A stretch of 64,000 nt of DNA from UBA2336 sp049306095. GTDB taxonomy: Bacteria; Bacteroidota; Bacteroidia; Cytophagales; Cyclobacteriaceae. The stretch is from positions 152,942 to 216,941 of the forward strand of contig JBAQPU010000030.1 in NCBI GenBank assembly GCA_049306095.1. The letters are read 5' to 3'. A program made the position numbers and the translations under genes. Under the pieces are notes generated by a model. The model had not been told where the DNA came from and ran no database searches. It saw only the letters and a list, made by a program, of their open reading frames with translations. This document shows positions 9,686-18,570 of this stretch, piece by piece. Each line of letters starts with the position of its first letter. Positions within the stretch are counted from its first letter, which is position 1.

Positions 9686-11800
9686 ATGGCGAGAGATTTA
9701 AAATTCACCAGAAACATCGGAATTGCTGCGCACATTGATGCGGGTAAGACTACAACAACAGAGCGTATTCTTTACTATGCCGGTGTAACACACAAAATTG
9801 GTGAAGTACACGATGGTGCCGCTACCATGGACTGGATGGCACAGGAGCAGGAGCGTGGTATTACCATTACCTCTGCTGCTACAACCGTATTCTGGAAGTA
9901 CAGAAATAACGACTATCACGTAAACATTATTGATACTCCCGGTCACGTTGACTTTACCGTTGAGGTAAACCGTTCGTTACGTGTATTGGACGGTCTGGTG
10001 TTCTTGTTTAGCGCGGTTGATGGTGTTGAGCCTCAATCTGAAACTAACTGGCGCCTGGCTGATAATTACAAAGTTGCGCGTATCGGTTTCGTTAATAAAA
10101 TGGACCGATCAGGCGCTGATTTCCTTGGCGTTTGTAAGCAAGTAAAAGAGAAATTAGGCAGCAAGGCAGTTGCATTACAGTTGCCAATTGGTGCTGAAGA
10201 TCAATTCAAAGGTGTTGTTGACCTGGTTAACAACCGTGCAATCGTCTGGAACGAAGCTGATAAAGGCATGACCTTTACTGAGATCCCAATTCCTGATGAA
10301 ATGAAAGACGAGGTAGCAGAATACCGCGAGAAACTTCTTGAGGCTGTTGCTGAGTACGATGAAACATTGATCGAGAAATTCTTCAATGATCCTAATTCAA
10401 TCTCTGAAGCTGAAATTTTAACAGCCCTTCGGAAGGCAACAATCGATATGGCGATTGTTCCGATGGTGTGTGGTTCCTCTTTCAAGAATAAAGGTGTACA
10501 AACCATGCTTGACTATGTGATGGAACTTCTTCCTTCACCGATGGACAAGGATGTTATTGTTGGTACAAACCCAGATACTGACGAGCCGGTTGAAATCCGT
10601 CCAAACGAGAAGGAGCCATTCGTAGCGTTAGCATTTAAAATTGCAACCGATCCATTCGTAGGTCGTTTGTGCTTTGTACGCGCTTACTCCGGTCAGCTTG
10701 AGTCTGGTTCATACGTGTACAACACACGTACTGAAAGCAAAGAAAGAATTTCCCGTGTGTTCCAAATGCACGCCAACAAGCAGAATCAAATCGAACGCTT
10801 GCACTGCGGTGATATCGGTGCGGTAGTTGGGTTTAAAGATATTAAAACTGGCGATACGCTTTGTGATGAAAAGCGCAAGGTTATCCTTGAGTCAATGGTG
10901 TTCCCTGAGCCCGTAATTGGTTATGCTATCGAGCCTAAGAAGCAGGCTGATGCTGACAAGTTGGGTATGGCGATCGCTAAGTTGGTAGAAGAAGATCCAA
11001 CGCTTCGCGTTAACACCGATCAGGAAACTGGTCAGGTTATCCTTCGCGGAATGGGTGAACTTCACCTTGAAATTATTATTGATCGCTTGAAGCGCGAATT
11101 TAAAGTTGAAATCAACCAGGGTGCTCCTCAGGTTGCTTACAAAGAAGCGCTTACCAAATCGATTGAACATAAAGAAGTGTACAAGAAACAGACCGGTGGT
11201 CGTGGTAAATTCGCTGATATCGTATTTGAACTTAGCCCGCGCGAGTTGGGCCCTGAAGATAAGCCAGGTTTAGAGTTTGTGAACGATATCGTGGGTGGTG
11301 TTATTCCACGCGAATTCTTCCCAGCTATTCAAAAGGGCTTTGAACAGTCGATGTCAAACGGGCCTCTTGCTGGATACCCGATTGACTCGATGAAAGTTCG
11401 TTTGTTCCATGGTTCTTACCATGATGTCGATTCAGACGCGTTGTCATTCGAATTGGCCGCTCGTATCGGCTTTAAGGAAGCTGCACGCAAGTGTGCTCCG
11501 CAATTGCTTGAGCCAATCATGGGTGTGGAAGTTATCTCTCCGGATGAGTACACAGGTTCTGTAACCGGTGACTTGAACAGAAGAAGAGGTTTGATGAAAG
11601 GTATGGATACCCGTGGTGGTGCACAGGTTATTAAGGCCGATGTTCCATTAGCAGAGTTGTTCGGATATGTAACGGATTTGAGAACGATCACTTCAGGTCG
11701 TGCATCAGCTACGCTAACATTCTCACACTATGCACCGGTTCCTAAAAACCTTGCTGAAAAAGTTATTGACGAAGTAAAAGGCGCTGTTGCCGCAAAATAG
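9686..11800 (+). CDS. fusA: Elongation factor G
   Basis: Translational GTPase that drives tRNA-mRNA translocation and, with the recycling factor, splits ribosomes. At 704 residues it is full length. The GTPase motifs are intact: AHIDAGKTT (P-loop), RGITITSAAT (switch I), DTPGHVDFT (switch II) and NKMD. Domain II onward shows the standard EF-G pattern, ending with the GRASATLTFSHYAPVP block of domain V. It lies in the usual str-cluster position. No tuf follows it. Confidence 0.98.
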   Translation: MARDLKFTRNIGIAAHIDAGKTTTTERILYYAGVTHKIGEVHDGAATMDWMAQEQERGITITSAATTVFWKYRNNDYHVNIIDTPGHVDFTVEVNRSLRVLDGLVFLFSAVDGVEPQSETNWRLADNYKVARIGFVNKMDRSGADFLGVCKQVKEKLGSKAVALQLPIGAEDQFKGVVDLVNNRAIVWNEADKGMTFTEIPIPDEMKDEVAEYREKLLEAVAEYDETLIEKFFNDPNSISEAEILTALRKATIDMAIVPMVCGSSFKNKGVQTMLDYVMELLPSPMDKDVIVGTNPDTDEPVEIRPNEKEPFVALAFKIATDPFVGRLCFVRAYSGQLESGSYVYNTRTESKERISRVFQMHANKQNQIERLHCGDIGAVVGFKDIKTGDTLCDEKRKVILESMVFPEPVIGYAIEPKKQADADKLGMAIAKLVEEDPTLRVNTDQETGQVILRGMGELHLEIIIDRLKREFKVEINQGAPQVAYKEALTKSIEHKEVYKKQTGGRGKFADIVFELSPRELGPEDKPGLEFVNDIVGGVIPREFFPAIQKGFEQSMSNGPLAGYPIDSMKVRLFHGSYHDVDSDALSFELAARIGFKEAARKCAPQLLEPIMGVEVISPDEYTGSVTGDLNRRRGLMKGMDTRGGAQVIKADVPLAELFGYVTDLRTITSGRASATLTFSHYAPVPKNLAEKVIDEVKGAVAAK

Positions 11801-11874
11801 ATCAGGATTAACGGATTTAAGGATTAACAAGATTTAATAAATAGGATTTAGACGATTTCCTAAACAACAGAAAC

Positions 11875-12180
11875 ATGAACCAGAAAATCAGAATCAAATT
11901 AAAGTCTTACGATCATACATTGGTTGATAAGTCATCTGAGAAAATTGTACGTGCCGTAAAGGCAACAGGCGCTGTAGTAAGCGGTCCGATTCCATTGCCA
12001 ACAGAGCGAGAAGTATTCACGGTTCTTCGTTCGCCACACGTTAACAAGAAAGCGCGTGAGCAGTTTCAACTTTGCACCTACAAGCGTTTGGTAGACATCT
12101 ACTCAAACAGTGCTAAAACGGTAGATGCCTTGATGAAGCTTGAGCTTCCGAGCGGAGTTGATGTGGAGATTAAGGTGTAG
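11875..12180 (+). CDS. rpsJ: 30S ribosomal protein S10
   Basis: Small-subunit protein S10 (NusE), 101 residues, which also serves as an antitermination partner of NusB. Recognised by QKIRIKLKSYDHTLVDKS, the GPIPLPTEREVFTVLRSPHVNKKAREQF block and DALMKLELPSGVDVEIKV at the C-terminus. It is 74 bases behind fusA; the spacer contains AGGATTAA twice. Unlike the common order, no rplC follows: a terminator and an unrelated convergent gene close the cluster here. Confidence 0.98.
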   Translation: MNQKIRIKLKSYDHTLVDKSSEKIVRAVKATGAVVSGPIPLPTEREVFTVLRSPHVNKKAREQFQLCTYKRLVDIYSNSAKTVDALMKLELPSGVDVEIKV

Positions 12181-12201
12181 TTAGTTCTAAGAGTTATATT
12201 G

Positions 12202-12233
12202 AAAGCCATTCTGAAAGGGATGGCTTTTTTGTT
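12202..12233 (+). terminator. Terminator of the str cluster
   Basis: An 8-bp stem (AAAGCCAT at 12202-12209 with ATGGCTTT at 12220-12227), extendable to 10 pairs with one G-U, is followed by a run of T and GTTT. It lies 21 bases after the rpsJ stop, a clear intrinsic terminator. The rest of the gap to 12346 shows no gene. Confidence 0.85.
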
Positions 12234-12346
12234 TCCTTGTCATTTTGATTCGCCAGTTGGTGGAGAGAAATCTTCTTATGTTGAATAAGAATTTTTTACT
12301 GACTCATCATCGACTGGATTAATGAGAAAACGATAATAAGAATTTC

Positions 12347-13477
12347 CTACTCCAACCTCTTATGAAAGTACAGCTTATACTCTGGCAGTAAATCAGGGTG
12401 AGCAATCTTTACTAAGTCATTTAGAATTAGATCAGGCCTCAGGTATCCTAGTTCCAGAAACTCGCTTCCACCTTTTGCTCCTTTTCGCGCATTGTACGTA
12501 TAAACTTGTTTTGTTTGCCAGGGGTTGAATTTCGCATAGCGTTCGTCAGCATTTTTGATTTCCTCCAATGTGGTGAAAGAAGCCACGCCAATCCACAGGT
12601 CTGCGCTATGTGCTTTTTCGTAAACCGCCTCAAAACTTAATTGTAGAAAACCGTTGGTGGAATCAGAATGCCACAGGTAATCACAGCCAGCATCTTTGAA
12701 AAATTGAGCGGCATAATTCTGACCTCCGGGCAAATACCAGGCATCGTTGTAAAGTACTCCGCTCAAAACAGAAGGTTTTTTGCTTGACTTTTCTGCCATC
12801 GATTTTGTGTTCAGGTAGTTTTTTTCAATCATTTGAAAGACCTCGTTGGCTTCTTTTTCCTTTCCTAAAAACAGGGCCATGAATTTGATCCATTCTGCCC
12901 GTCCCAACGGAGTTTCTTCTAGGTATTCTGCATTGATCACAACCGGTATTCCCAGCTCTTCAATCTTCCTAAACTGTCCGTAATCGGCTGTCATGCTGTA
13001 GCCCATCACTAAATCAGGCTTGATCACCGCCAATTTTTCAATGTTCATACCTTTATCGGTTCCCAGTTCCTCTACCTTTCCTGAATCGATGCGTTGACGC
13101 ATCTTTTCTGAACTGATGTAATCGGTTGTTGGGAAGCCGATTAATTTATCGCTTGCATCAAGATAGTCAAGCAACGGAATGTGTGTAGTGGAGGTGCATA
13201 CGATGCTGGCAATGGGAACAGAAATTACTTTTACATCAGCATCATGAGCAGGCACTAGTTCCCCCTTCTGTACCAGTAAATATTTGTATCCGGAGGTAGC
13301 TCCCTGGTAAGGGGAGGTAATTTCCACAAGGTTTGCGTTACCAATGTTGGAAACGCGGAAACCCTTTGCGTATGTAATGGTAGAAGACCCGACACTCTCT
13401 TTTACTTCTTCTCTTTTTCCGGTTGTGCAACCGGCAAGACAGATCCACAAGAAAAAGGCAATCGATAAACTTTTCAT
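12347..13477 (-). CDS. BtuF-like cobalamin-binding lipoprotein
   Basis: Substrate-binding protein of the class III (BtuF/FepB) fold, probably the receptor of a B12 ABC importer. The start at 13477 is chosen over the longer frame (to 13528) because it yields a lipoprotein signal, MKSLSIAFFLWICLAGC, with cleavage before Cys17; the mature protein would be anchored on the periplasmic side. The body shows the family pattern: IASIVCTSTTHIPLLDYLDASDKLIG, then IEKLAVIKPDLVMGY and a C-terminal LRPDLILNDLVKIAHP. About 376 residues. It is divergent from the riboswitch-controlled receptor, and the cobalamin assignment rests on that context; an iron siderophore is the alternative. No BtuCD permease or ATPase is in the window. 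Confidence 0.75.
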   Translation of the reverse strand: MKSLSIAFFLWICLAGCTTGKREEVKESVGSSTITYAKGFRVSNIGNANLVEITSPYQGATSGYKYLLVQKGELVPAHDADVKVISVPIASIVCTSTTHIPLLDYLDASDKLIGFPTTDYISSEKMRQRIDSGKVEELGTDKGMNIEKLAVIKPDLVMGYSMTADYGQFRKIEELGIPVVINAEYLEETPLGRAEWIKFMALFLGKEKEANEVFQMIEKNYLNTKSMAEKSSKKPSVLSGVLYNDAWYLPGGQNYAAQFFKDAGCDYLWHSDSTNGFLQLSFEAVYEKAHSADLWIGVASFTTLEEIKNADERYAKFNPWQTKQVYTYNARKGAKGGSEFLELGYLRPDLILNDLVKIAHPDLLPEYKLYFHKRLE

Positions 13478-13494
13478 ACTGTAAGTATCGTGAA

Positions 13495-13524
13495 TTTGTG
13501 ATTCATAATTTTTATTTATGTTTG
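13495..13524 (+). promoter_or_regulatory. Promoter of the cobalamin riboswitch transcript
   Basis: TTTG at 13495-13498 and TATGTTTG at 13517-13524 are separated by 18 bases, a very good match to the Bacteroidota promoter pattern TTTG-N19-TAnnTTTG. Transcription would start near 13530, immediately ahead of the riboswitch. The -33 element is only 18 bases from the divergent start codon at 13477. Confidence 0.7.
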
Positions 13525-13533
13525 TCACGAATT

Positions 13534-13740
13534 TTATGGTTCCCGCCTTTGGTGGGATTGAAAGGGAACCCCGTGAAAAACGGGGGCTGTCCCCGCAACT
13601 GTAATCTGTTGTCGCATTTCGCGAAGCTGAAGTATTGAGCGAAGCTGAAATATGACTTAACTGGCATCCATTGCCACTGTGGCGCGTCTCGCGCCACGGG
13701 AAGGCGTCAGTGAAAAGCAGAAAGCCAGGAGACCTGCCAG
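13534..13740 (+). ncRNA. Cobalamin riboswitch
   Basis: The conserved core of the B12 aptamer is visible: GAAAGGGAACCCCGTGAAAA at 13569, then CGGGGGCTGTCCCCGCAACT with TGTAA; after a variable arm comes GCCACTGTGG, GGGAAGGCGTCAGTGAAAAG and the B12 box AGCCAGGAGACCTGCC ending near 13738. It lies 110 bases ahead of the TonB receptor, so cobalamin should repress that operon. Boundaries are approximate. The variable arm holds two near-identical 15-base units (13621-13635 and 13639-13653, one difference). Confidence 0.93.
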
Positions 13741-13851
13741 TGATTCACCAATATCATCAGAGCTTTCGGGTGAAAGGCAATGAGTAGACGGCAATCCGTT
13801 TATTTTCATCTTCTCCAAGGCTCATAGTGTTCAACCATTAAAGCAAATGCT

Positions 13852-15978
13852 ATGAGAAAAAAAATTGTTAGTACCCTTTCAGGTATTTTGGTATTGTCTC
13901 AACTTTTTGGGCAGGATTCGTTGAAAAATACTGTTTTAAATGAAGTGGTGGTGTCGGCCACACGTACCGAAAAACCGATTATTGAAATTCCCAGAAGTGT
14001 GTCCGTTATTAGTCGCGATCAGTTGAATAAATCGATTTACAACTCGGTTGGTGAATTGCTTTCTTCCGAGCATGGCATTTATGTGGTGGGAGCAGGACAA
14101 ACACCGGGATCAGCGCAAAGCCTATTTTTGCGAGGCGCCAACAGTAATCAGGTAGTGATTTTAATTGATGGGGTTCGTATTACTGATCCCAGCACGCCCA
14201 ATTCAGTAATTGATCTTTCAGAACTCTCGCTTACAAATGTTGAACAAATTGAGATCATTCGTGGGTCTCACAGTACAGCCTACGGTGGCTCTGCTGTGGG
14301 AGGAACTATCAATATTGTTACCCGGAAAAGTCAGCAGCCTGGGCTAAATGGAATAGCAAGTTTGCAATTGGGAACGTTTGGAGATAAGGCTTATGTTGTT
14401 TCGCCTGCTGTTGATTTTAATTACGCACTTAAGAATGGTGTTTATTTTAACGGTTCTGTTGTTAATCAAACGTCAAATGGTTTTAATGCCACCCTGGATA
14501 CGATCAGAACCCCGGGAGTGTACAAGACAACCGACCGGGATGGCTTTCTAAAGACGGATGTTTATTTGAAAACAGGATATGATCGGGGCAATTGGAGTGG
14601 TGCCATTTCTTTCAAGCAAGGCAACCAACACGCTGATATCGATAAGGGAATTTATGCCGATGATGAAAATAATTATATTGATTTCGAAAGAAGGTTGTTG
14701 AATTATAATCTTGGTTATCAACTAAATAATTCCTGGCGTGTCGATTTTAACGGCTCCTGGAGTGAATCGGAAAGAATTAATGAAAATGACTCATCGCATA
14801 TTGACGATTTAAATTACGATGGAAATTATTTCTACGGAAAGTATTTCGGAAAGTTGAATACGAATGAAATTCAATTGAAATATCAATTCAAAAATGTGGA
14901 TGGAGTTTTTGGAGGTGGTGTTTATGCTGAGGGCATGAATTTTAATACCTATTTTTTCTCTAATGCATTCGGCCCTTTTGAGTTAGTAACGGATTATGAT
15001 TCCATTAAAACAACAGCAAATACGAAGTATGCATTCGGACAAGTTAATTGGGCGATTAATAAATTCAGACTTTTTGGAGGGTTAAGATTCAGCAACCATT
15101 CCCTTTTTGGAAACGCGGTTACGTTTGAGATCAATCCATCGTATCTGGTATCAACCTTTAATTTGTTTGCTTCGGTATCGAGTGGCTATAATGCGCCATC
15201 CCTGTATCAGTTGTATGATCCTACGCAAGATTTCGGATCGTACACGGATAAAGGTAACCCCGATCTGAAGCCCGAAGCGTCTTTGTCATTCGAGGTTGGA
15301 GTAAAGAAAGAATTTAATAATGGAAACTATTTCACCCTTTCTGCTTTTCAAACTTCGGTTAAGAATTCGATTGAGTACGTGTATATCTGGAATAAGGATG
15401 TCGATATTCCTGACTTAAGTTATTTGGATTATAAAGGTGATACCTATCTGAATATTACCAGGCAAGAAACAAAAGGACTGGAACTGGATATGTATGTTAC
15501 ATTTTTGGAGAAATTTTTCATTCAATCAAATTTAACGTGGATTACTGGTGAACTTACGTTTTCACCTTCATCCATTGACACGACACAAACAGGGCAACAT
15601 CATGTTCAGCTGTACAGTTATGGAACGTTTGTTACGGATGAGGTAAGGAAAGACGAGCTGGTAAGGCGTCCCAAGCTTACGAGTTGTGTTACGGTAGGAT
15701 TTTCGCCAATGAAGAGTCTTTCAACCAGCATTACGTATCGCTATGCCGGAGCACGCCAAGATTCACAATATGATTACTCCCTAGGGCCTTATGGCGCATT
15801 GAGCCAAAGCAGCGTAGCAAATTATTCTTTGTTTGATGTCAACGCTACCTGGCAGGTTTCCAGGGGGTTATCATTAGGGCTCAGAATCGAAAACCTTTTT
15901 GATGTGAGTTATCAGGAAATTATAGGGTATCAAACAAGGGGAAGAAGTGCCTATCTTAAGGTAGGAATCGAATGGTAG
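13852..15978 (+). CDS. btuB: BtuB-like TonB-dependent receptor
   Basis: Outer-membrane active transporter, 708 residues. It has a signal peptide ending at LFGQD, a TonB-box-like stretch (NEVVVSATR, near residue 30), a plug domain (SLFLRGANSNQVVILIDGVRI, then VEQIEIIRGSHSTAYGGSAVGGTINIVTRK) and a 22-strand-type barrel ending in a terminal aromatic residue (VGIEW). The cobalamin riboswitch upstream makes B12 or a related corrinoid the likely cargo. Its stop overlaps the start of the DUF5522 gene by 7 bases, suggesting translational coupling. Substrate identity is inferred from regulation. Confidence 0.92.
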   Translation: MRKKIVSTLSGILVLSQLFGQDSLKNTVLNEVVVSATRTEKPIIEIPRSVSVISRDQLNKSIYNSVGELLSSEHGIYVVGAGQTPGSAQSLFLRGANSNQVVILIDGVRITDPSTPNSVIDLSELSLTNVEQIEIIRGSHSTAYGGSAVGGTINIVTRKSQQPGLNGIASLQLGTFGDKAYVVSPAVDFNYALKNGVYFNGSVVNQTSNGFNATLDTIRTPGVYKTTDRDGFLKTDVYLKTGYDRGNWSGAISFKQGNQHADIDKGIYADDENNYIDFERRLLNYNLGYQLNNSWRVDFNGSWSESERINENDSSHIDDLNYDGNYFYGKYFGKLNTNEIQLKYQFKNVDGVFGGGVYAEGMNFNTYFFSNAFGPFELVTDYDSIKTTANTKYAFGQVNWAINKFRLFGGLRFSNHSLFGNAVTFEINPSYLVSTFNLFASVSSGYNAPSLYQLYDPTQDFGSYTDKGNPDLKPEASLSFEVGVKKEFNNGNYFTLSAFQTSVKNSIEYVYIWNKDVDIPDLSYLDYKGDTYLNITRQETKGLELDMYVTFLEKFFIQSNLTWITGELTFSPSSIDTTQTGQHHVQLYSYGTFVTDEVRKDELVRRPKLTSCVTVGFSPMKSLSTSITYRYAGARQDSQYDYSLGPYGALSQSSVANYSLFDVNATWQVSRGLSLGLRIENLFDVSYQEIIGYQTRGRSAYLKVGIEW

Positions 15979-16136
15979 AAAAGAACAAAAAGGATAAACA
16001 AGGCAAGTCGGAGACAGCAGAAGACTATTATGTTGAAAATGGCCTAATGGTTTTTACCGAGGCCTATCACCTAAAACGTGGCTACTGCTGCAAAAACGGT
16101 TGCCGGCATTGCCCCTATGGGTTTAAGAAAAAGTGA
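15972..16136 (+). CDS. DUF5522-type small cysteine-rich protein
   Basis: A 54-residue protein starting at the ATG at 15972, 7 bases inside the end of btuB in another frame. The C-terminal part reads GLMVFTEAYHLKRGYCCKNGCRHCPYGFKKK; the C-C-x3-C-x2-C spacing and the HCPYGF ending identify the DUF5522 family as I know it. Four clustered cysteines and a histidine suggest a metal site (zinc or Fe-S), but no function is established. Its stop at 16136 directly abuts the stop of the convergent GTPase gene at 16137. The overlap puts it under the same riboswitch as the receptor, an arrangement that could be fortuitous. Confidence 0.8.
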   Translation: MVEKNKKDKQGKSETAEDYYVENGLMVFTEAYHLKRGYCCKNGCRHCPYGFKKK

Positions 16137-17159
16137 TCAGGAATTTTTAATAGCATGATGGTAGGAAGCAAGCAACTTGTTTCCGGCTTCGTGCACCGAT
16201 AGTTTTTTTTCGGTGATCAATTTTTGCAGACCTCTCATTTCTGCCTGGAGACTAGCAAATCGTTGAAAGTCCACCTGCAGCATCTGCTGAAAATACTCCT
16301 GAAACCAACCGGCCTGTTGGCGTAAGCGGTTCTCAGAAAAAAAACCGGAAGCCTGGGTGTGATTTTTAAATTGCATGATTGTCTCCCAAACTTCAGGCAC
16401 TCCTTTTTTTGTCAGAGAAGAGCAGGTGAGAACTTTTGGCCTCCATCCGGAAACAGAGGATGGAAATAAATGAAGCGCATGTTGATAGTCAGCCTGGGCT
16501 TCTGCTGCATGCTTAACATTATCGCCATCTGCTTTGGTGATCACCACAGCATCGGCCATTTCCATAATTCCTTTTTTGATCCCCTGAAGTTCATCGCCTG
16601 CACCGGCCAACATCAGCAATAAAAAGAAATCTACCATACCTTTCACGGTCACCTCCGATTGCCCGACACCAACCGTTTCAACGATGATAACTTCATAGCC
16701 AGCGGCTTCGCACAAGATCATGGCTTCGCGCGTATGGGTTGAAACGCCACCCAAGGTACTGCCTGAGGCGGATGGGCGGATGAACGCTAATTCATTTTTC
16801 GAAAGCCCGTCCATGCGGGTTTTATCTCCCAAGATACTTCCCCGGGTTAGCTGGCTGCTGGGATCGATCGTGAGTACGGCAATCTTTTTTTTCTGATCAG
16901 TGATGTAGTTTCCAAAAGCCTCAATGAACGTGCTCTTGCCCACTCCGGGTACACCGGTAATGCCAATGCGAACAGATTGACCAGACTGGTCAGTAAGCTT
17001 TTCAATCAGGTGTGACGCTTGTTCGCGGTCGGCAGCCAAATTGCTTTCAACCAGGGATATGGCTTTAGCCAGAATAACCCTGTCGCCCTTTAAAATTCCC
17101 GACTCATATTCATCAATGGTTAACCTGGCTTTCAATTTCGTTGCTTGGATCCGGTTCAA
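16137..17159 (-). CDS. meaB: MeaB/ArgK-family GTPase, methylmalonyl-CoA mutase chaperone
   Basis: G3E-class GTPase that protects and loads adenosylcobalamin-dependent methylmalonyl-CoA mutase. The P-loop GITGVPGVGKST lies at residues 61-72. The DPSSQLTRGSILGDKTRM block, the VETVGVGQSE switch and VITKADGDN (guanine specificity) are all present. Length of 340 residues is typical. The best start is a TTG at 17159; no in-frame ATG lies near the expected N-terminus (LTIDEYESGILKGDRVILAKAI). The mutase itself is not in the window, but placement beside the B12 uptake genes makes functional sense. Confidence 0.92.
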   Translation of the reverse strand: MNRIQATKLKARLTIDEYESGILKGDRVILAKAISLVESNLAADREQASHLIEKLTDQSGQSVRIGITGVPGVGKSTFIEAFGNYITDQKKKIAVLTIDPSSQLTRGSILGDKTRMDGLSKNELAFIRPSASGSTLGGVSTHTREAMILCEAAGYEVIIVETVGVGQSEVTVKGMVDFFLLLMLAGAGDELQGIKKGIMEMADAVVITKADGDNVKHAAEAQADYQHALHLFPSSVSGWRPKVLTCSSLTKKGVPEVWETIMQFKNHTQASGFFSENRLRQQAGWFQEYFQQMLQVDFQRFASLQAEMRGLQKLITEKKLSVHEAGNKLLASYHHAIKNS

Positions 17160-17192
17160 ATTTCTAAATTTACTAATACATCTTTATTTACC

Positions 17193-18515
17193 ATGAGAAG
17201 ATTTCGGCTAAGCAGATTCTGGATTGATTGCGTAATCGCAACAGCATTTGCCTTTTGTGTCTTGTTCGGATTGTATGGAGTCACTCAACTTAAAGTTTTT
17301 AATGCATTTGACCCCCTTGGTGCAACGTTTCGGGACATGGAAATTACAGATATCGCTTTTTCGCAGATCAGGGACGACCCCGAAATGGATACCAATATTG
17401 TTATTGTCAACATTGGCTACCTGTCGAGGGCCGAAATTGGTCGGCAGATTATGAACCTGAATCAGTATCAACCAAAGGCAATCGGTCTTGACATCATCTT
17501 TGCGTGTGACGGAGGATTGCGTGATTCTGTAAATTGTCCGCAGGCCTATGATACACTAAGCAATATGATTTTTGCCGGGGCAGTAGCCATGGCAGAAGGT
17601 AAAATGGTTCTGGCGCATAAACTTTGGCAAACAAAAGAACTGGTAAAAAAATATGGAGACGTATCCTTTTATGATTCCATCGAACATACCGATGACGAGT
17701 TGCGCGTTAATGCGTATGAAGGATTTGTCAATCTGGAAACAGATGCAGAACACCAGGAAGACTTGAAAGTTTGCCGAAGGTTTCCTCCATACATGGAGGT
17801 AAACGGAAAAACAGAGTTGGCATTTTCTGTTCAAATGGCCATGCTCTTCGATTCCGCAAAAACCAAGAGGTTTTTAGCGCGAAAAAACGCTTCTGAAATT
17901 ATTAACTATCGTGGAAACATTGTTGACTGGTATGGGGCATCAAATTATGCCGGGCGCTATGCTGTACTGGATTGGGACCAGGCATTAGACACCGCCATGT
18001 TTGCCGGTGGGTTAATTAAAGATAAGATTGTTATCATGGGTTTTTTAGGTAAGGATCTTCGGGATACATCGTGGGATGATAAATTTTTTACTCCGCTGAA
18101 TAAAAACTACGCAGGCAAAACCCGCCCCGATATGTACGGGGTAGTCGTCCATGCCAATGCGGTTTCCATGATCTTGAATGAAGATTATATTGAGGAGTTG
18201 GAAGAGTGGCAGGAATATGCCATCGCCATCATTATTTGTTTCTTAAACGTGGCATTGTTTTCGCTTATTCATGATAAAATTCCGAAGTGGTACGATACCC
18301 TGACGATTATTCTGCAGTTGCTGGAAATAGTCTTGATTACCTTCACCATGATGTACGTGTTCAGCTGGGCCGATTTTAAACTTAATCTAACCCTTACGTT
18401 GGCAGCCCTCGCATTAGTTGGAACCTGTTATGAAATCTACGAATCGGTAGTAAAAGCCTTCATTGCAAGGCTTCAGGAGGGAGCCCTGTTTACCAAGGTA
18501 TCAAAAAAGGTATAA
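17193..18515 (+). CDS. CHASE2-domain membrane protein without output domain
   Basis: About 440 residues: one N-terminal membrane helix (residues ~10-30, VIATAFAFCVLFGLYGVTQL), a large extracytoplasmic CHASE2-like domain (residues ~35-345, with NIVIVNIGYLSRAEIGRQI, KAIGLDIIF and a DKIVIMGFLG near the end), then three membrane helices (~350-425). CHASE2 is an extracytoplasmic sensor usually followed by a kinase, cyclase or similar; here only about 20 residues remain after the last helix. The ATG at 17193 is preferred because an earlier in-frame ATG at 17145 overlaps the divergent GTPase. Two FecR-like secreted proteins follow. Confidence 0.8.
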   Translation: MRRFRLSRFWIDCVIATAFAFCVLFGLYGVTQLKVFNAFDPLGATFRDMEITDIAFSQIRDDPEMDTNIVIVNIGYLSRAEIGRQIMNLNQYQPKAIGLDIIFACDGGLRDSVNCPQAYDTLSNMIFAGAVAMAEGKMVLAHKLWQTKELVKKYGDVSFYDSIEHTDDELRVNAYEGFVNLETDAEHQEDLKVCRRFPPYMEVNGKTELAFSVQMAMLFDSAKTKRFLARKNASEIINYRGNIVDWYGASNYAGRYAVLDWDQALDTAMFAGGLIKDKIVIMGFLGKDLRDTSWDDKFFTPLNKNYAGKTRPDMYGVVVHANAVSMILNEDYIEELEEWQEYAIAIIICFLNVALFSLIHDKIPKWYDTLTIILQLLEIVLITFTMMYVFSWADFKLNLTLTLAALALVGTCYEIYESVVKAFIARLQEGALFTKVSKKV

Positions 18516-18570
18516 ATCCGTTAAAACTGAAGAATTTTGTAAATTTGATAAAGTAAAGAAGAAGGACCCC

